DNA of 64,000 nt from Streptomyces sp. CC0208 (GCF_003443735.1 NZ_CP031969.1:1116001-1180000); one strand, 5' to 3'. Numbered from the stretch's first letter, positions 52,942 to 62,711 are shown. Notes: a model not told the origin generated them from the letters alone. Numbers and translations are program-made.

Positions 52942-54731
52942 GCGGGTTCTCCTTCGTCGTGTACGGCGGGAGCCCCAGCGGACACCCAGAAGCGGATGCT
53001 CTCGACGAGCACCAGCAGGGCCACGGCCACGGCCAGGACCGTGAGCGCGACCGTGAACTGCGAGGCGGTGAGCAGCGCGGCCAGGACGGTGACGAGCAGA
53101 GTCCGTCCTTCGTGCCCCCCGACGGCGCGCACCAGCCAGGCCGGGGGCGCTCCGGCGTTGCCGCGGATGCGGTACACCGTGTCGTAGTGATGGTAGGCGA
53201 CGGCGCCCACCAGCCCGAAAGCCGCTGGCAGGGCTCCGTTCACGTCCGCCTTGGCTGCCAGGATCAGGACGGTGCAGTACTCGGCTGCCCTGAAGAACGG
53301 GGGGATCAACCAGTCGAGGGCGCCCTTGAGGGGGTGCGACACGGCTTCGGCCGACAGCAGGACGTAGAGCCCGGCGAGCAGGACGACCTGCCAGGCGGGA
53401 CCCCATGCCCAGGCCGCCAACACCACGGCGACCGCGCCGGCGGCGGCGCTGAGCGGCGCGGTCCTGCGGACCGGGCCCGGCAGGAAGCGCACGATCAGTT
53501 CGGCCAACGGTCCGCTGTCCGCGAGGTCCGCCAGCGCCTGAGCCGCCCGGTCCGTCCGCTTGGCCTTGCGGGTCAGCGACCGCAGCACCCGCCCCGCCGT
53601 GGTGTACGTCGCCGCGAAGGCGCATCCGACGAGAAGGACGTAGAAGGTGATCCGCGGTGTCGTGACCGCGGTGAGCACCGCGATCATCGCCCAGCGCTCC
53701 CCGATGGGCAGCACGATCATCCGCCGCACCCACACCGTCCAGCCGACGCTGTCGAGCTTGTCCGAAAGGGCGGCCGTGGGGCTGGTGTTGGCGGTGGCGT
53801 CGTGATTCGCCTCGTTGAAGGAGAAGTCGACGACGTGCCGGCAGGTCTGGAGGATCATCGCGCCGAGCGCCAACGCCCATACGTCGTCGCCGCCCCGGGC
53901 CGCGCCGAGGGCGAGGCCGGCGTAGTAGGCGTACTCCTTGGCGCGGTCGAAGGTGGCGTCGAGCCAGGCGCCCAGGGTGGAGTACTGCAGGGAGTAGCGG
54001 GCGAGCTGGCCGTCGGTGCAGTCCAGGACGAACGAGGCGATCAGCAGGACGCCCGCCGCGATGAACCCTCCGCGCGTGCCGGTGGCCGCGCAGGCCGCCG
54101 CGATGAGCGCGGTGAGCAGGGAGGCCGTGGTGACCTGGTTCGGGGTCAGGCCGCGACGGGCGCACCAGCGGGCGATGTAGCGGGAGTAGGGGCTGATGAA
54201 GTACGTGGTGAAGAAGCCGTCGCGGGACTTCACGGCGGACTTCAGGCGTACGGCCTCGTCGTCGACGTCCGCGACGGCCTGCCGTGCCTCGTTGCGGGCC
54301 TGCGGGTCGGCGGGGACCGCGGCGACCAGGCTGCCGAGCTCGGGGCGGTACACCTCGGCGCCGTCCTCGGCCAGCGCGGTGACGATGCGGTCGGGAAGGC
54401 TGTCCACGGCGACCGCCGTGCCGCCGCCCTCGGAGTTCTCGCGGGCCAGCACGCGGGTGAGGGTCACCCGGCCGTCGGGCTGCGCGGTGACGGCGCCGGG
54501 CAGGGCGGCGAGCGAGAAGCGGGGGTCGGTCAGGCCCAGGCGCAGCGCGTGGACGTGGCCGACGAATCGGGCGTCGACGAGGGCGACGCGCTGGTCGCAG
54601 GGTGCCTCGGCGACCAGCCGCTCGGCGTCGGCGGCGTCCGCGGCGACCCGCACGTCGAAGCCGAGGGACCGCAGATCACCCTCGATCGACGAACCGGGGA
54701 CCGGCTGACCGGTGAGGATGGCGGTCGACAA
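52938..54731 (-). CDS. CDP-alcohol phosphatidyltransferase domain protein (DUF5941-like architecture)
   Basis: 597 residues from a TTG (GGAG ~9 nt upstream). N-terminal ~150 residues are a soluble Rossmann-like domain ('DVRVAADAADAERLVAEAP'). A CDP-alcohol phosphotransferase core follows with the complete motif DCTDGQLAR...G AWLD ATFD (~240-262) and TM helices. The C-terminal ~200 residues form a second TM-rich domain. First gene of the operon, co-directional with all the others. Probably couples CDP-activated polyol to a lipid or polymer. Confidence 0.86.
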   Translation of the reverse strand: MSTAILTGQPVPGSSIEGDLRSLGFDVRVAADAADAERLVAEAPCDQRVALVDARFVGHVHALRLGLTDPRFSLAALPGAVTAQPDGRVTLTRVLARENSEGGGTAVAVDSLPDRIVTALAEDGAEVYRPELGSLVAAVPADPQARNEARQAVADVDDEAVRLKSAVKSRDGFFTTYFISPYSRYIARWCARRGLTPNQVTTASLLTALIAAACAATGTRGGFIAAGVLLIASFVLDCTDGQLARYSLQYSTLGAWLDATFDRAKEYAYYAGLALGAARGGDDVWALALGAMILQTCRHVVDFSFNEANHDATANTSPTAALSDKLDSVGWTVWVRRMIVLPIGERWAMIAVLTAVTTPRITFYVLLVGCAFAATYTTAGRVLRSLTRKAKRTDRAAQALADLADSGPLAELIVRFLPGPVRRTAPLSAAAGAVAVVLAAWAWGPAWQVVLLAGLYVLLSAEAVSHPLKGALDWLIPPFFRAAEYCTVLILAAKADVNGALPAAFGLVGAVAYHHYDTVYRIRGNAGAPPAWLVRAVGGHEGRTLLVTVLAALLTASQFTVALTVLAVAVALLVLVESIRFWVSAGAPAVHDEGEPA

Positions 54732-55008
54732 CCGAACTCACTCCCTGGGTGCCGACGCTCGGGCGCCGGTCATGTGCACGATGGGGGCGCCCCTTGGCTG
54801 TACCAGGCGGGCGGCATGTCGGCAGAGGCTATCGGATGCCAAGAAGGCGGCGTTCACCGCCCGTTAACGGACCGATCAACAGCGTCTCCCCCGGCCTTTG
54901 CCGCGATCATCATCGGTGATCCGGGCCCCCGCCCACAAACCGCGCCCCACAGAGCGGACATCCGGGACATCGTGAGGGCCCGGGAGCGTCGGCATAGGGT
55001 GGACGACC

Positions 55009-55977
55009 ATGACGTGGCTGATCACCGGCGGTGCCGGGTACATAGGGGCACATGTGGCGCGGGCCATGACGGGGGCCGGGGAACGGGTGCTCGTCCTGGA
55101 CGACCTCTCGGCCGGGGTGCCCGCGCGGCTCCCCGCCGACGTGCCGCTGGTCCGCGGCTCCTCGCTGGACGGCGGCCTTCTCAAGCGGGTGCTGGCCGAG
55201 CACGCGGTGACGGGTGTGGTGCATCTCGCGGCGCGCAAGCAGGTCGCCGAGTCGGTGGCGCAGCCGACCCGCTACTACCAGGAGAACGTCGGGGGGCTGG
55301 CGACTCTCCTGGAGGCGGTCGCGGAGGCCGGGATCGAGCGCTTCCTCTTCTCCTCCTCGGCGGCCGTCTACGGCAACCCCGATGTGGAACTGATCACGGA
55401 GGAGACGCCGTGCGCTCCCGTGAACCCCTACGGCGAGACGAAGCTCGCCGGGGAGTGGCTGGTGCGGGCGGCCGGACAGGCACACGGGATCTCCACCGTC
55501 TGCCTGCGCTACTTCAACGTCGCCGGGGCCGCGGCGCCGGAGCTCGCGGACACCGGTGTCTTCAACATCGTGCCCATGGTCTTCGACCGCCTCACCCGCG
55601 ACCAGGCGCCGCGGATCTTCGGCGACGACTACCCCACGCCGGACGGCACCTGCATCCGTGACTACATCCATGTGTCCGACCTGGCCGAGGCACACCTCGC
55701 GGCGGCCCGGCGGCTGTCCGAAGGCGGACAGGGAGGTGACCTGACGGTCAACATCGGTCGCGGCGAAGGCGTCTCCGTACGCGAGATGGTCACGGTGATC
55801 GGCGAGGTGACCGGAGACCGACGGCCCGCGGTCGTGGAGCCCCGGCGTCCCGGGGACGCACCCGTGTCGGTGGCCTCGGCCGCCCGGGCCGCCGAGACGC
55901 TCGGCTGGAGCGCGCGCCTGGGGGTGCGCGAGATGATCGACTCCGCCTGGCGCGGCTGGCTGCTGCACCACCAGTGA
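55009..55977 (+). CDS. galE: UDP-glucose 4-epimerase-like NAD-dependent epimerase
   Basis: 322 residues. N-terminal 'LITGGAGYIGAHVARAM', catalytic 'FSSSAAVYG' and YGETK (YxxxK), 'TCIRDYIHVSDLAEAHLAA', all GalE hallmarks. Interconverts UDP-glucose and UDP-galactose or a related pair. It starts divergently from the CDP-alcohol operon, with 277 nt between, and could provide the nucleotide sugar for that pathway. Confidence 0.92.
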   Translation: MTWLITGGAGYIGAHVARAMTGAGERVLVLDDLSAGVPARLPADVPLVRGSSLDGGLLKRVLAEHAVTGVVHLAARKQVAESVAQPTRYYQENVGGLATLLEAVAEAGIERFLFSSSAAVYGNPDVELITEETPCAPVNPYGETKLAGEWLVRAAGQAHGISTVCLRYFNVAGAAAPELADTGVFNIVPMVFDRLTRDQAPRIFGDDYPTPDGTCIRDYIHVSDLAEAHLAAARRLSEGGQGGDLTVNIGRGEGVSVREMVTVIGEVTGDRRPAVVEPRRPGDAPVSVASAARAAETLGWSARLGVREMIDSAWRGWLLHHQ

Positions 55978-55980
55978 GCC

Positions 55981-56017
55981 TGCCCTGACCTGCGATTCGT
56001 TTCCGCAGGTCAGGGCA
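55981..56017 (+). terminator. Intrinsic terminator after galE
   Basis: TGCCCTGACCTGCG (55981-55994) and CGCAGGTCAGGGCA (56004-56017) form a 14-bp perfect stem with a 9-nt loop, 4 nt after the galE stop. Confidence 0.85.
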
Positions 56018-56118
56018 CATGACAACGGTGTTCAGTGCCGCGTTGCCCGGTACCCCCCGCCCGTAGTTCACTGTGATCCCGGACGGACTGTCCGCGAGCG
56101 ACGTAGGAGGCGGCTTCC

Positions 56119-57060
56119 ATGGGGGCAGGGCACGATCACGGCCACGCGCACTCGCATGCGCCGGCCGGCGGTACGGCGACCGCGGCGTACGTCGGCAGGC
56201 TGCGGGGGGCGTTGTCGATCACGCTCACCGTCATGGTGGTCGAGATCGTCGGCGGCATCGTCGCGGACTCCCTCGCCCTGGTCGCGGACGCGGCGCACAT
56301 GGCGACGGACGCGCTGGGCCTCGGCATGGCCCTCCTCGCGATCCACTTCGCGAACCGGCCGCCGACCGGCAACCGCACCTTCGGGTACGCCCGCGCGGAG
56401 ATCCTCGCCGCTCTCGCCAACTGTCTGCTGCTGCTCGGAGTCGGCGGCTACGTCCTGTACGAGGCGATCCAGCGGTTCGTCACGCCGGTCGACACCGAGG
56501 GCGGGCTGACCATCATGTTCGGTGCGATCGGTCTGGTCGCGAACATGATCTCGCTGACCCTGCTGATGCGCGGTCAGAAGGAGAGCCTGAACGTACGGGG
56601 GGCGTTCCTGGAGGTCGCGGCGGACGCGCTCGGCTCGCTCGCGGTGATCGTCTCGGCCGCGGTGATCCTGACCACGGGCTGGCAGGCCGCCGACCCGATC
56701 GCCTCGCTCGTCATCGGCGTGATGATCGTGCCGCGCACCTTCAAGCTGCTGCGCGAGACCCTCGACGTCCTGCTGGAGGCGGCACCCAAGGACGTCGACA
56801 TGGCGGAGGTGCGCACGCACATCCTGGCCCTGGACGGCGTGGAGGACGTCCACGACCTGCACGCCTGGACGATCACCTCGGGAATGCCGGTGCTGTCCGC
56901 CCACGTGGTGGTGCGTTCCGACGTGCTCAGCGCGATCGGCCACGAGAAGATGCTGCACGAGCTCCAGAACTGCCTCGGTGACCATTTCGACGTGGAGCAC
57001 TGCACCTTCCAGCTGGAGCCGGTCGGGCACGCGGAGCACGAGGCGCATCTGTGCCACTGA
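56119..57060 (+). CDS. Cation diffusion facilitator metal exporter
   Basis: 313 residues. His-rich N-terminus (HDHGHAHSHAP), six TM helices with the metal site 'DSLALVADAAHMATDALGLG' (DxxxD and HxxxD), and a C-terminal cytoplasmic domain with 'VHDLHAWTITSGMPVLSAHV'. CzcD/ZitB-type Zn/Co/Cd export by proton antiport. Single gene with its own promoter after the galE terminator. Confidence 0.95.
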   Translation: MGAGHDHGHAHSHAPAGGTATAAYVGRLRGALSITLTVMVVEIVGGIVADSLALVADAAHMATDALGLGMALLAIHFANRPPTGNRTFGYARAEILAALANCLLLLGVGGYVLYEAIQRFVTPVDTEGGLTIMFGAIGLVANMISLTLLMRGQKESLNVRGAFLEVAADALGSLAVIVSAAVILTTGWQAADPIASLVIGVMIVPRTFKLLRETLDVLLEAAPKDVDMAEVRTHILALDGVEDVHDLHAWTITSGMPVLSAHVVVRSDVLSAIGHEKMLHELQNCLGDHFDVEHCTFQLEPVGHAEHEAHLCH

Positions 57061-57247
57061 CACACGTGTACGGTGCATGAAACGCCCGTTCTGGCGGAAT
57101 GCAGCGATCCGGCACACCTTCGCGTCCTCCACCCCACAACCCCGCCCCGAGCGGTTCCCCGCCCGCCGCGCCGGGCACGATCAACTGCCGGGAGTGCCGG
57201 ACACGTGCGGCACACTTGGGGCGCGAAGACCGATGTGAAGGATGGGT

Positions 57248-57841
57248 ATGCCGACCACACCTGCCACCACGACGCACACTCCGTCGAACGGCGCCGCGAA
57301 CGCGATCCTGCTGGAACTGGTCGACGAGCACGGTGTGACGATCGGCACCGCGGAGAAGCTCGCCGCCCACCAGCCGCCGGGACAGCTGCACCGCGCCTTC
57401 TCGGTGTTCCTCTTCGACGAGCGGGGCCGGCTGCTGCTGCAACAGCGCGCGCTGGGCAAGTACCACTCCCCCGGCGTGTGGTCCAACACCTGTTGCGGCC
57501 ACCCCTACCCGGGCGAGGCGCCCTTCGCGGCGGCGGCCCGGCGGACGTACGAGGAGCTGGGGGTCTCCCCCTCGCTGCTCGCCGAGGCGGGCACGGTCCG
57601 CTACAACCACCCCGACCCGGACTCGGGCCTGGTCGAGCAGGAGTACAACCACCTGTTCGTCGGCATGGTGCAGTCCCCGCTCGGTCCGGACCCGGAGGAG
57701 GTCGCCACGACCGCCTTCGTGACCCCGGCCGAGCTGGCGGAGCGGCACGCGAAGGACACCTTTTCCGCATGGTTCATGACGGTGCTCGACGCGGCCCGTC
57801 CCGCGGTCAGGGAGCTGACGGGCTCGTCCGCCGGCTGGTGA
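57248..57841 (+). CDS. idi: Isopentenyl-diphosphate delta-isomerase, type I
   Basis: 197 residues; ATG 57248 chosen because GAAGGA lies 6 nt upstream (ATG 57242 abuts it). Nudix-type isomerase: 'LHRAFSVFLFDERGRLLLQQ', catalytic Cys in 'WSNTCCGHPYPGE', Glu in 'VEQEYNHLFVG', 'AARRTYEELG'. Balances IPP and DMAPP; useful to the hopanoid operon 10 kb away, though not part of it. Confidence 0.96.
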   Translation: MPTTPATTTHTPSNGAANAILLELVDEHGVTIGTAEKLAAHQPPGQLHRAFSVFLFDERGRLLLQQRALGKYHSPGVWSNTCCGHPYPGEAPFAAAARRTYEELGVSPSLLAEAGTVRYNHPDPDSGLVEQEYNHLFVGMVQSPLGPDPEEVATTAFVTPAELAERHAKDTFSAWFMTVLDAARPAVRELTGSSAGW

Positions 57842-57856
57842 GGGGCCCGCGGGCCC

Positions 57857-58381
57857 TCAGGACACGCGCACGGCCTTGAGCGGCAGGGCGGCCCAGATCA
57901 CCTTGCCGCCGCTGGACGTGTGCTCGACGTCGCAGACCCCGCCCGCCTCGCGGGTGATCTCGCGGACCAGGAGCAGTCCCCGGCCGCCCTCGCCGCTGTG
58001 GTCGGTCTCCAGGGCGGTCGGCCGGTAGGGGTGGTTGTCCTCCACGGACACCCGCACCCACTCCGCGCCCACGGCCACCTCCACGGCGAGCATCGGCGAG
58101 AGCAGGGCCGCGTGCCGGACCGCGTTCGTGACGAGCTCGGACACGATCAGCAGGAGGCCCTGGACGAGGTCGTCCGAGACGGGCACTCCCTGGCGGTACA
58201 GCAGGTCCCGCACGGCGTGTCGCGCCTGCGGGACCGACGCGTCGACGGCGGGGGCGGTGAACCGCCACACACCCTCGTACGGCAGCGGGTCCGGTGTGCC
58301 CCGGTCGACGGGGTCCGGTTCGAGGGGGTCTTCTCCGCTGTCCGTCGGGCGGGGGCCTGACCCGCGCCCATGGTCGTCCAT
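57857..58381 (-). CDS. Anti-sigma-factor-type ATP-binding protein
   Basis: 174 residues from ATG 58381; a GTG at 58417 is possible. HATPase_c fold of the RsbW/SpoIIAB type: N box 'IVSELVTNAVRHAALL', 'VSVEDNHPYRP', G box 'SGEGGRGLLLVREI', and C-terminal 'GGKVIWAALPL'. One of many such short regulators in Streptomyces; the partner sigma or anti-anti-sigma is not adjacent. Convergent with idi, 15 nt apart. Confidence 0.87.
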   Translation of the reverse strand: MDDHGRGSGPRPTDSGEDPLEPDPVDRGTPDPLPYEGVWRFTAPAVDASVPQARHAVRDLLYRQGVPVSDDLVQGLLLIVSELVTNAVRHAALLSPMLAVEVAVGAEWVRVSVEDNHPYRPTALETDHSGEGGRGLLLVREITREAGGVCDVEHTSSGGKVIWAALPLKAVRVS

Positions 58382-58507
58382 TCTTCGGTCGCCACCCTTG
58401 CGCTCGATTGTCACCACATGTCGAGTGTTGGCAGCGCACCGCTCCCCTCCGGATGTCTGAACAGAAGTCAGCGCATATCGAGTGCCCCTGACCGATTCCG
58501 CGCGGAA

Positions 58508-59113
58508 CTATTCGGATGGTGTCGGCTTGGCGACTGCTTCGTGCTGCTCGGTGACCATGCCGACGATCTTTCGTCCGCCGAAGCCGGTGGCGATGAGCCC
58601 GAGACCGTCGAAGAGCAGGCTCAGCGAGAAGAAACAGCCGATCGCGTACTTGCTGCTGCTCGGCCAGGAGGCCAGCACCAGGATGCCCAGCAGCAGGCCG
58701 AAGGCGCCCTGCACGAGCGTCCAGCCGAACTGCGGTCCCCGCACCACCAGACTGCCGACCAGCCGGAACACCCCGCCGGTCAGGAAGAGCAGCGCGGCGA
58801 ACATGGTCAGCGCCGCGGCCGCCGCCTGCGGCCGCACGATGACGACGACGCCGGCCGCGATGTCGAGTGCGGCGACCACGACACCGAGCCAGAAGAAGTT
58901 GGAGCCCCGGGCCTGGACCGCGTGCAGCAGTCCGACCACGCCGCCGATCAGCAGGAGCCAGCCGAACAGGATCATCGAGGTGAGCGTGGCCACCCCGGTG
59001 TACATCAGCCCGACGAGGCCGGCGAGCACCAGGATCACACCGAGCGCCGCCAGCCAGCCGAAATCGCGGCTCAGCTTGGCCGTCTCCGGGTTCTCCGCCT
59101 TGTTCACCGCCAT
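58508..59113 (-). CDS. HdeD/DUF308-family membrane protein
   Basis: 201 residues with GAGGAGG 7 nt before the ATG. Six TM helices, e.g. 'FGWLAALGVILVLAGLVGLM', 'SMILFGWLLLIGGVVGLLHA', 'LTMFAALLFLTGGVFRLVGS'. The family includes the E. coli acid-resistance protein HdeD; the molecular role is not established. Divergent from the enoyl-CoA hydratase gene across 69 nt. Confidence 0.9.
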   Translation of the reverse strand: MAVNKAENPETAKLSRDFGWLAALGVILVLAGLVGLMYTGVATLTSMILFGWLLLIGGVVGLLHAVQARGSNFFWLGVVVAALDIAAGVVVIVRPQAAAAALTMFAALLFLTGGVFRLVGSLVVRGPQFGWTLVQGAFGLLLGILVLASWPSSSKYAIGCFFSLSLLFDGLGLIATGFGGRKIVGMVTEQHEAVAKPTPSE

Positions 59114-59182
59114 GCGGGGCCTCCTCGCGCTGCGGGCCCCTTCTTGATCGTGCGCTCGGGGCGTACGGCTAGCATCCGACGC

Positions 59183-59947
59183 ATGGAGCTCTCGGAGCCG
59201 CAGCTGCTGCACACTGTCGCCGACTCGGTCGCTACCGTCGTAGTCCACCATCCGGCCAAGCGCAATGCCATGACGGCCGCGATGTGGCGGGCGTTGCCGC
59301 CGCTGCTGGACACGCTGGCCGCCGATCCGGACGTCCGGGTGCTCGTGCTGACCGGGCAGGGCGGGACGTTCTGCGCGGGCGCCGACATCTCCACGCTGCG
59401 CCGCTCGCCCGAGGAGGCCCAGGGGCTCGCGGTGCGGGCCGAGGAGGCCCTCGCCGCGTTTCCGAAGCCGACGCTCGCGGCGGTCCGGGGGCACTGTGTG
59501 GGCGGCGGGTCGCAGCTCGCGGCGGCGTGCGATCTGCGGTTCGCCGAGGAGGGCGCGCTGTTCGGGGTGACACCGGCGAAGCTCGGGATCGTGTATCCGG
59601 CCTCTTCCACCCGGCGGTTGGTGTCGCTGGTCGGTCCGGCCACCGCCAAGTATCTGCTGTTCTCCGGCGAGTTGATCGACGCGGAGCGGGCACTGCGCAC
59701 GGGCCTGGTCGACGAGGTGCTGCCGGAGGGCGAACTCGCCAAGCGGGTCGGGGAGTTCACGCGGATCCTGGCGTCCCGTTCGCAGCTGACGCAGGCCGCG
59801 GCGAAGGAGTTCGCGAACGGCCGCACGGACCGGGACGCGCACTGGAGCGCGCAGATGCGGGAGAGCGGCGACACCGCGGAGGGGGTCGCCGCGTTCCTGG
59901 AGCGCCGTCAGCCGCGGTTCACGTGGTCGGTTCCTGGCCGAGGATGA
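59183..59947 (+). CDS. Enoyl-CoA hydratase/isomerase family protein
   Basis: 254 residues. Crotonase fold: oxyanion-hole segments 'GTFCAGADISTLRR' and 'GHCVGGGSQLAAACDLRFAE', 'GIVYPASSTRRLVSLVG'. The first catalytic Glu position of true hydratases is not obvious (GGSQLA), so another crotonase reaction is possible. The 3' end overlaps the convergent DJ-1/PfpI gene by 29 nt. Confidence 0.9.
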   Translation: MELSEPQLLHTVADSVATVVVHHPAKRNAMTAAMWRALPPLLDTLAADPDVRVLVLTGQGGTFCAGADISTLRRSPEEAQGLAVRAEEALAAFPKPTLAAVRGHCVGGGSQLAAACDLRFAEEGALFGVTPAKLGIVYPASSTRRLVSLVGPATAKYLLFSGELIDAERALRTGLVDEVLPEGELAKRVGEFTRILASRSQLTQAAAKEFANGRTDRDAHWSAQMRESGDTAEGVAAFLERRQPRFTWSVPGRG

Positions 59948-60569
59948 AACGGCTCCTGGAGCGGAGCAGCTCCACGACGTCCGCGGGTGCCTTCTGCGGG
60001 GCCCCGGCGTCGTAGGGCGGCTGCGGGTCGTACTCGATGCCCAGCTGCACGGCCTGGGCGACGAAGTCTCCCGCCGTCCGGCCGATCAGGTCGAGCCCCA
60101 TGTCGATACCGGACGAGACCCCGGCCGCGGTGACGTACTTGCCGTCCACCACGACCCGCTCCCCGGTCGGTTCGACGCCGAACTTCCTCAGCTCGTCGAG
60201 GGCCAGCCAGTGCGAGGTGGCCCGGCGGCCTTCGAGGAGGCCCGCCGCGGCGAGCAGCAGGGAGCCGGTGCACACGGACGTCGTCCAGGTGCTGGTGGCG
60301 TCGGCCGTGCGGATCCACTCCAGGAGTGCCTCGTTGGTCATCTGCGGGGTCTGTCCGGGGCCGCCCGGGACCACCACGATGTCGGGGTGCGGCGCCTCGG
60401 TCAGACGCATGTCGGCGACCAGGGCGAGCCTGCCGTTGTCCGTGCGGACGGGGCCGGTCTCCTCGGCGACGAAGACGACCTCCGAGTCCGGGAGACGGCC
60501 CAGGGTCTCGTAGGGGCCGATCGCGTCCAGGGCGGTGAAACGGTCGAAGAGGACGATGGCGATCTGCAC
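59919..60569 (-). CDS. DJ-1/PfpI family protein
   Basis: 216 residues from GTG with AAAGGA 6 nt upstream. 'IAIVLFDRFTALDAIGPYETL', nucleophile elbow 'TTSVCTGSLLLAAAGLL' (Cys), 'ATSHWLALDEL'. Related to isonitrile hydratase and GlxA N-domains. It is 11 nt after the truncated GlxA-type regulator gene, which contains a homologous domain; the regulator probably once controlled it. Confidence 0.9.
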   Translation of the reverse strand: MQIAIVLFDRFTALDAIGPYETLGRLPDSEVVFVAEETGPVRTDNGRLALVADMRLTEAPHPDIVVVPGGPGQTPQMTNEALLEWIRTADATSTWTTSVCTGSLLLAAAGLLEGRRATSHWLALDELRKFGVEPTGERVVVDGKYVTAAGVSSGIDMGLDLIGRTAGDFVAQAVQLGIEYDPQPPYDAGAPQKAPADVVELLRSRSRFILGQEPTT

Positions 60570-60580
60570 AGGGAGTCCTT

Positions 60581-61500
60581 TCAGCGGGCCGGGGTCGGGT
60601 GGAAGCGGCGGCGGTACTCGGAGGGGGCCGTGCCGAGGGCTTTGACGAAGGCACGGCGCATCCCCTCGGGTGTGCCGTAGCCGCTGGCGCGCGAGATCTC
60701 CTCGATGCCGTCGGAGGTGTCCTCCAGCAGGCGGCGGGCGTGTTCGAGCCGGACCCGGTCGACGTACCGGCCCGGCGTCATGCCGGTCTCGGTCTGGAAG
60801 GCACGGGCGAAGTGGCGGGGCGAGAGGCGCGCCCGGGCGGCAAGGGCCTCGACGCTCAGGTCGTCGGCGGGGTGCTCGGTGATCCACAGCTGGACCTCGC
60901 GCAGCGGCTCGCGCTGCGCGGTCTGGGCGGCGAGCTGGGCGCTGAACTGGGCCTGGTTGCCCGGCCGGCGCAGGAAGACGACCAGATGGCGGGCGATGGC
61001 GAGGGCGGCCTTGCGGTCCAGGTCCTCCTCGACCAGGGCGAGCGCGAGGTCGATGCCCGAGGTGACGCCGGCGGACGTCGACACCTGTCCGTCGCGCACG
61101 TAGATCGGGTCCGGGTCCACCTCTACGGCCGGGTGGTCGCGGGCCAGCTTGTCGCAGTACGCCCAGTGGGTGGTGGCGCGGCGGCCGTCCAGGAGTCCCG
61201 CCTCGGCGAGCCGGATGGCGCCGGTGCACACCGAGACCAGGCGCTCGGCCCGCGGTCCGTGCTCACGCAGCCAGTCGGTGAGGCGCGTGTCGGGGCGCCG
61301 GGTGCCCTGGCCACCGGGCACGAGGAGGGTGTGCGGGGCACCGGCCCGCGCGAGGGATTCGTCCGGTACGACGGTCAGGCCGCTGGAGGTGCGCACGGGA
61401 GAGCCGTCCAGCGAGGCCGTACGGATGCGGTAGGTGCCCGGGGTGAGCTGCTCGGCGCCGGCGAAGACCTCCAACGGGCCGGTGACGTCGAGGCTCGGAC
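60581..61500 (-). pseudogene. GlxA-type AraC regulator, N-terminus cut off
   Basis: DJ-1-like domain (~1-180 of what remains, 'VSVCTGAIRLAEAGLLDGRR') plus an AraC HTH ('ARLSPRHFARAFQTETGMTP', 'ASGYGTPEGMRRAF'). The homologous frame can be followed upstream through 'PSLDVTGPLEVF' to about 61500 and then stops matching, so the first ~15-20 residues, the initial beta-strand, are gone. A TTG at 61474 could start a 297-residue product, but the fold would be damaged. The break is where a foreign E1 fragment begins on the other strand. Confidence 0.72.
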
Positions 61501-61501
61501 C

Positions 61502-62511
61502 CGGTGGACTACTCCACCGGCTCCGTGGGCATCGGCGCCACCGCGCCGATATGGGGCGCGGTGACCCGCCGCTATGTGGAGTGTGCCTTCGGCGGATCCG
61601 GCACCGGCCGGCAGTACTCGCTGGTCGGCGACGCCGAACTCGACGAGGGAGCAGTGTGGGAGGCCGTGCTGGACCCTGCGGTCTCCGACCTGGGCGAGAT
61701 CGTGTGGATCGTCGACCTCAACCGCCAGTCGCTGGACAGGGTCGTCCCGCACCTGGCCGCAGACCGACTCCGTGGTCTCTTCAACGCTGCCGGCTGGCAG
61801 GTGATGGAGCTGAAATACGGCAGAGTCCTCGAAGTACTCTTCCGGCAGCCGGGCGGAGACGCCCTTCGCCGGCGTATCGACGACATGAGCAACCCGGAAT
61901 TCCAGCGCCTGCTGCGCTGCGACGCCGACGAGGTACGCCGTCGGCTGCCCGGCACCGGCCCCGATGCGGCCGGCATCACCAAGCTGATCACCGAACTGGA
62001 CGACGAGAGCTTGGTCAGGGCCCTTGCCAACCTCGGCGGCCATGATCTTGACGGGCTCGACGCGGCATTCGGTGCGATCGACGACACACGGCCCACCGTG
62101 ATCCTCGCCTACACCGTCAAAGGCTACGGCCTGCCCATGCAGGGCCACCCCCAGAACCACTCCGCGCTGCTCACCGGGAACCAGATCAGTCAGCTGGCGG
62201 ACCGGGTCGGGGCTGATGTGGACGATCCGTGGCGGCCGCCAGCGGCGGGCAGCCCTGCGGCGGAACTCTGCCGTGAGACCGCACAGCGCCTGCGACGGGA
62301 GGAAGTCTCCCTGGCCCCGCCGCAGACTCTGCCGCTCGACCTCGGCCGCACACCCACGTCCACAAAGGCCACCACCCAGGCCGCGCTCGGTCGGACACTG
62401 GCCACGCGCACGCACCGCCCTCAGCAACCGCCCGAACTGATCGATCCGCAGCCCCCTGGACGCTTCCACCCACACCCGCTCGGCCCTCAACACCCCAGCC
62501 GTACAACGTAG
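61502..62511 (+). pseudogene. Fragment of a transketolase-like pyruvate dehydrogenase E1
   Basis: Reads PVDYSTGSVGIGATAPIWGA, then a TPP motif region 'LVGDAELDEGAVWEAVLDPA' and 'IVDLNRQSLDRVVP', 'VILAYTVKGYGLPMQGHPQN', 'DLGRTPTSTKATTQAALGRT'. This is the first half of an E1/transketolase-type enzyme. The N-terminal ~100 residues and the entire pyrimidine-binding and C-terminal domains are absent; after ALGRT the frame becomes Pro/His-rich. No ribosome site at the front. Inactive relic or the product of a recombination event. Confidence 0.78.
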
Positions 62512-62711
62512 ATGCCCTGTTCACGGGCTTCTGCAACACACCGTAAGCACGTCCGAGGCCTGTCGAGCCCAGCGTCTCGCAGGCCCCGGACGTCGGTGCG
62601 GGCCACCCCGGTCTCGGGGGGGAGGCCGGTGTGCGATGGCAGCCCGCGCGGAGCCGGGGGGCGGCCGCCACCCTCACAGCAGGCCGCCCGTGCCCGGCCG
62701 TACAGGACGCG

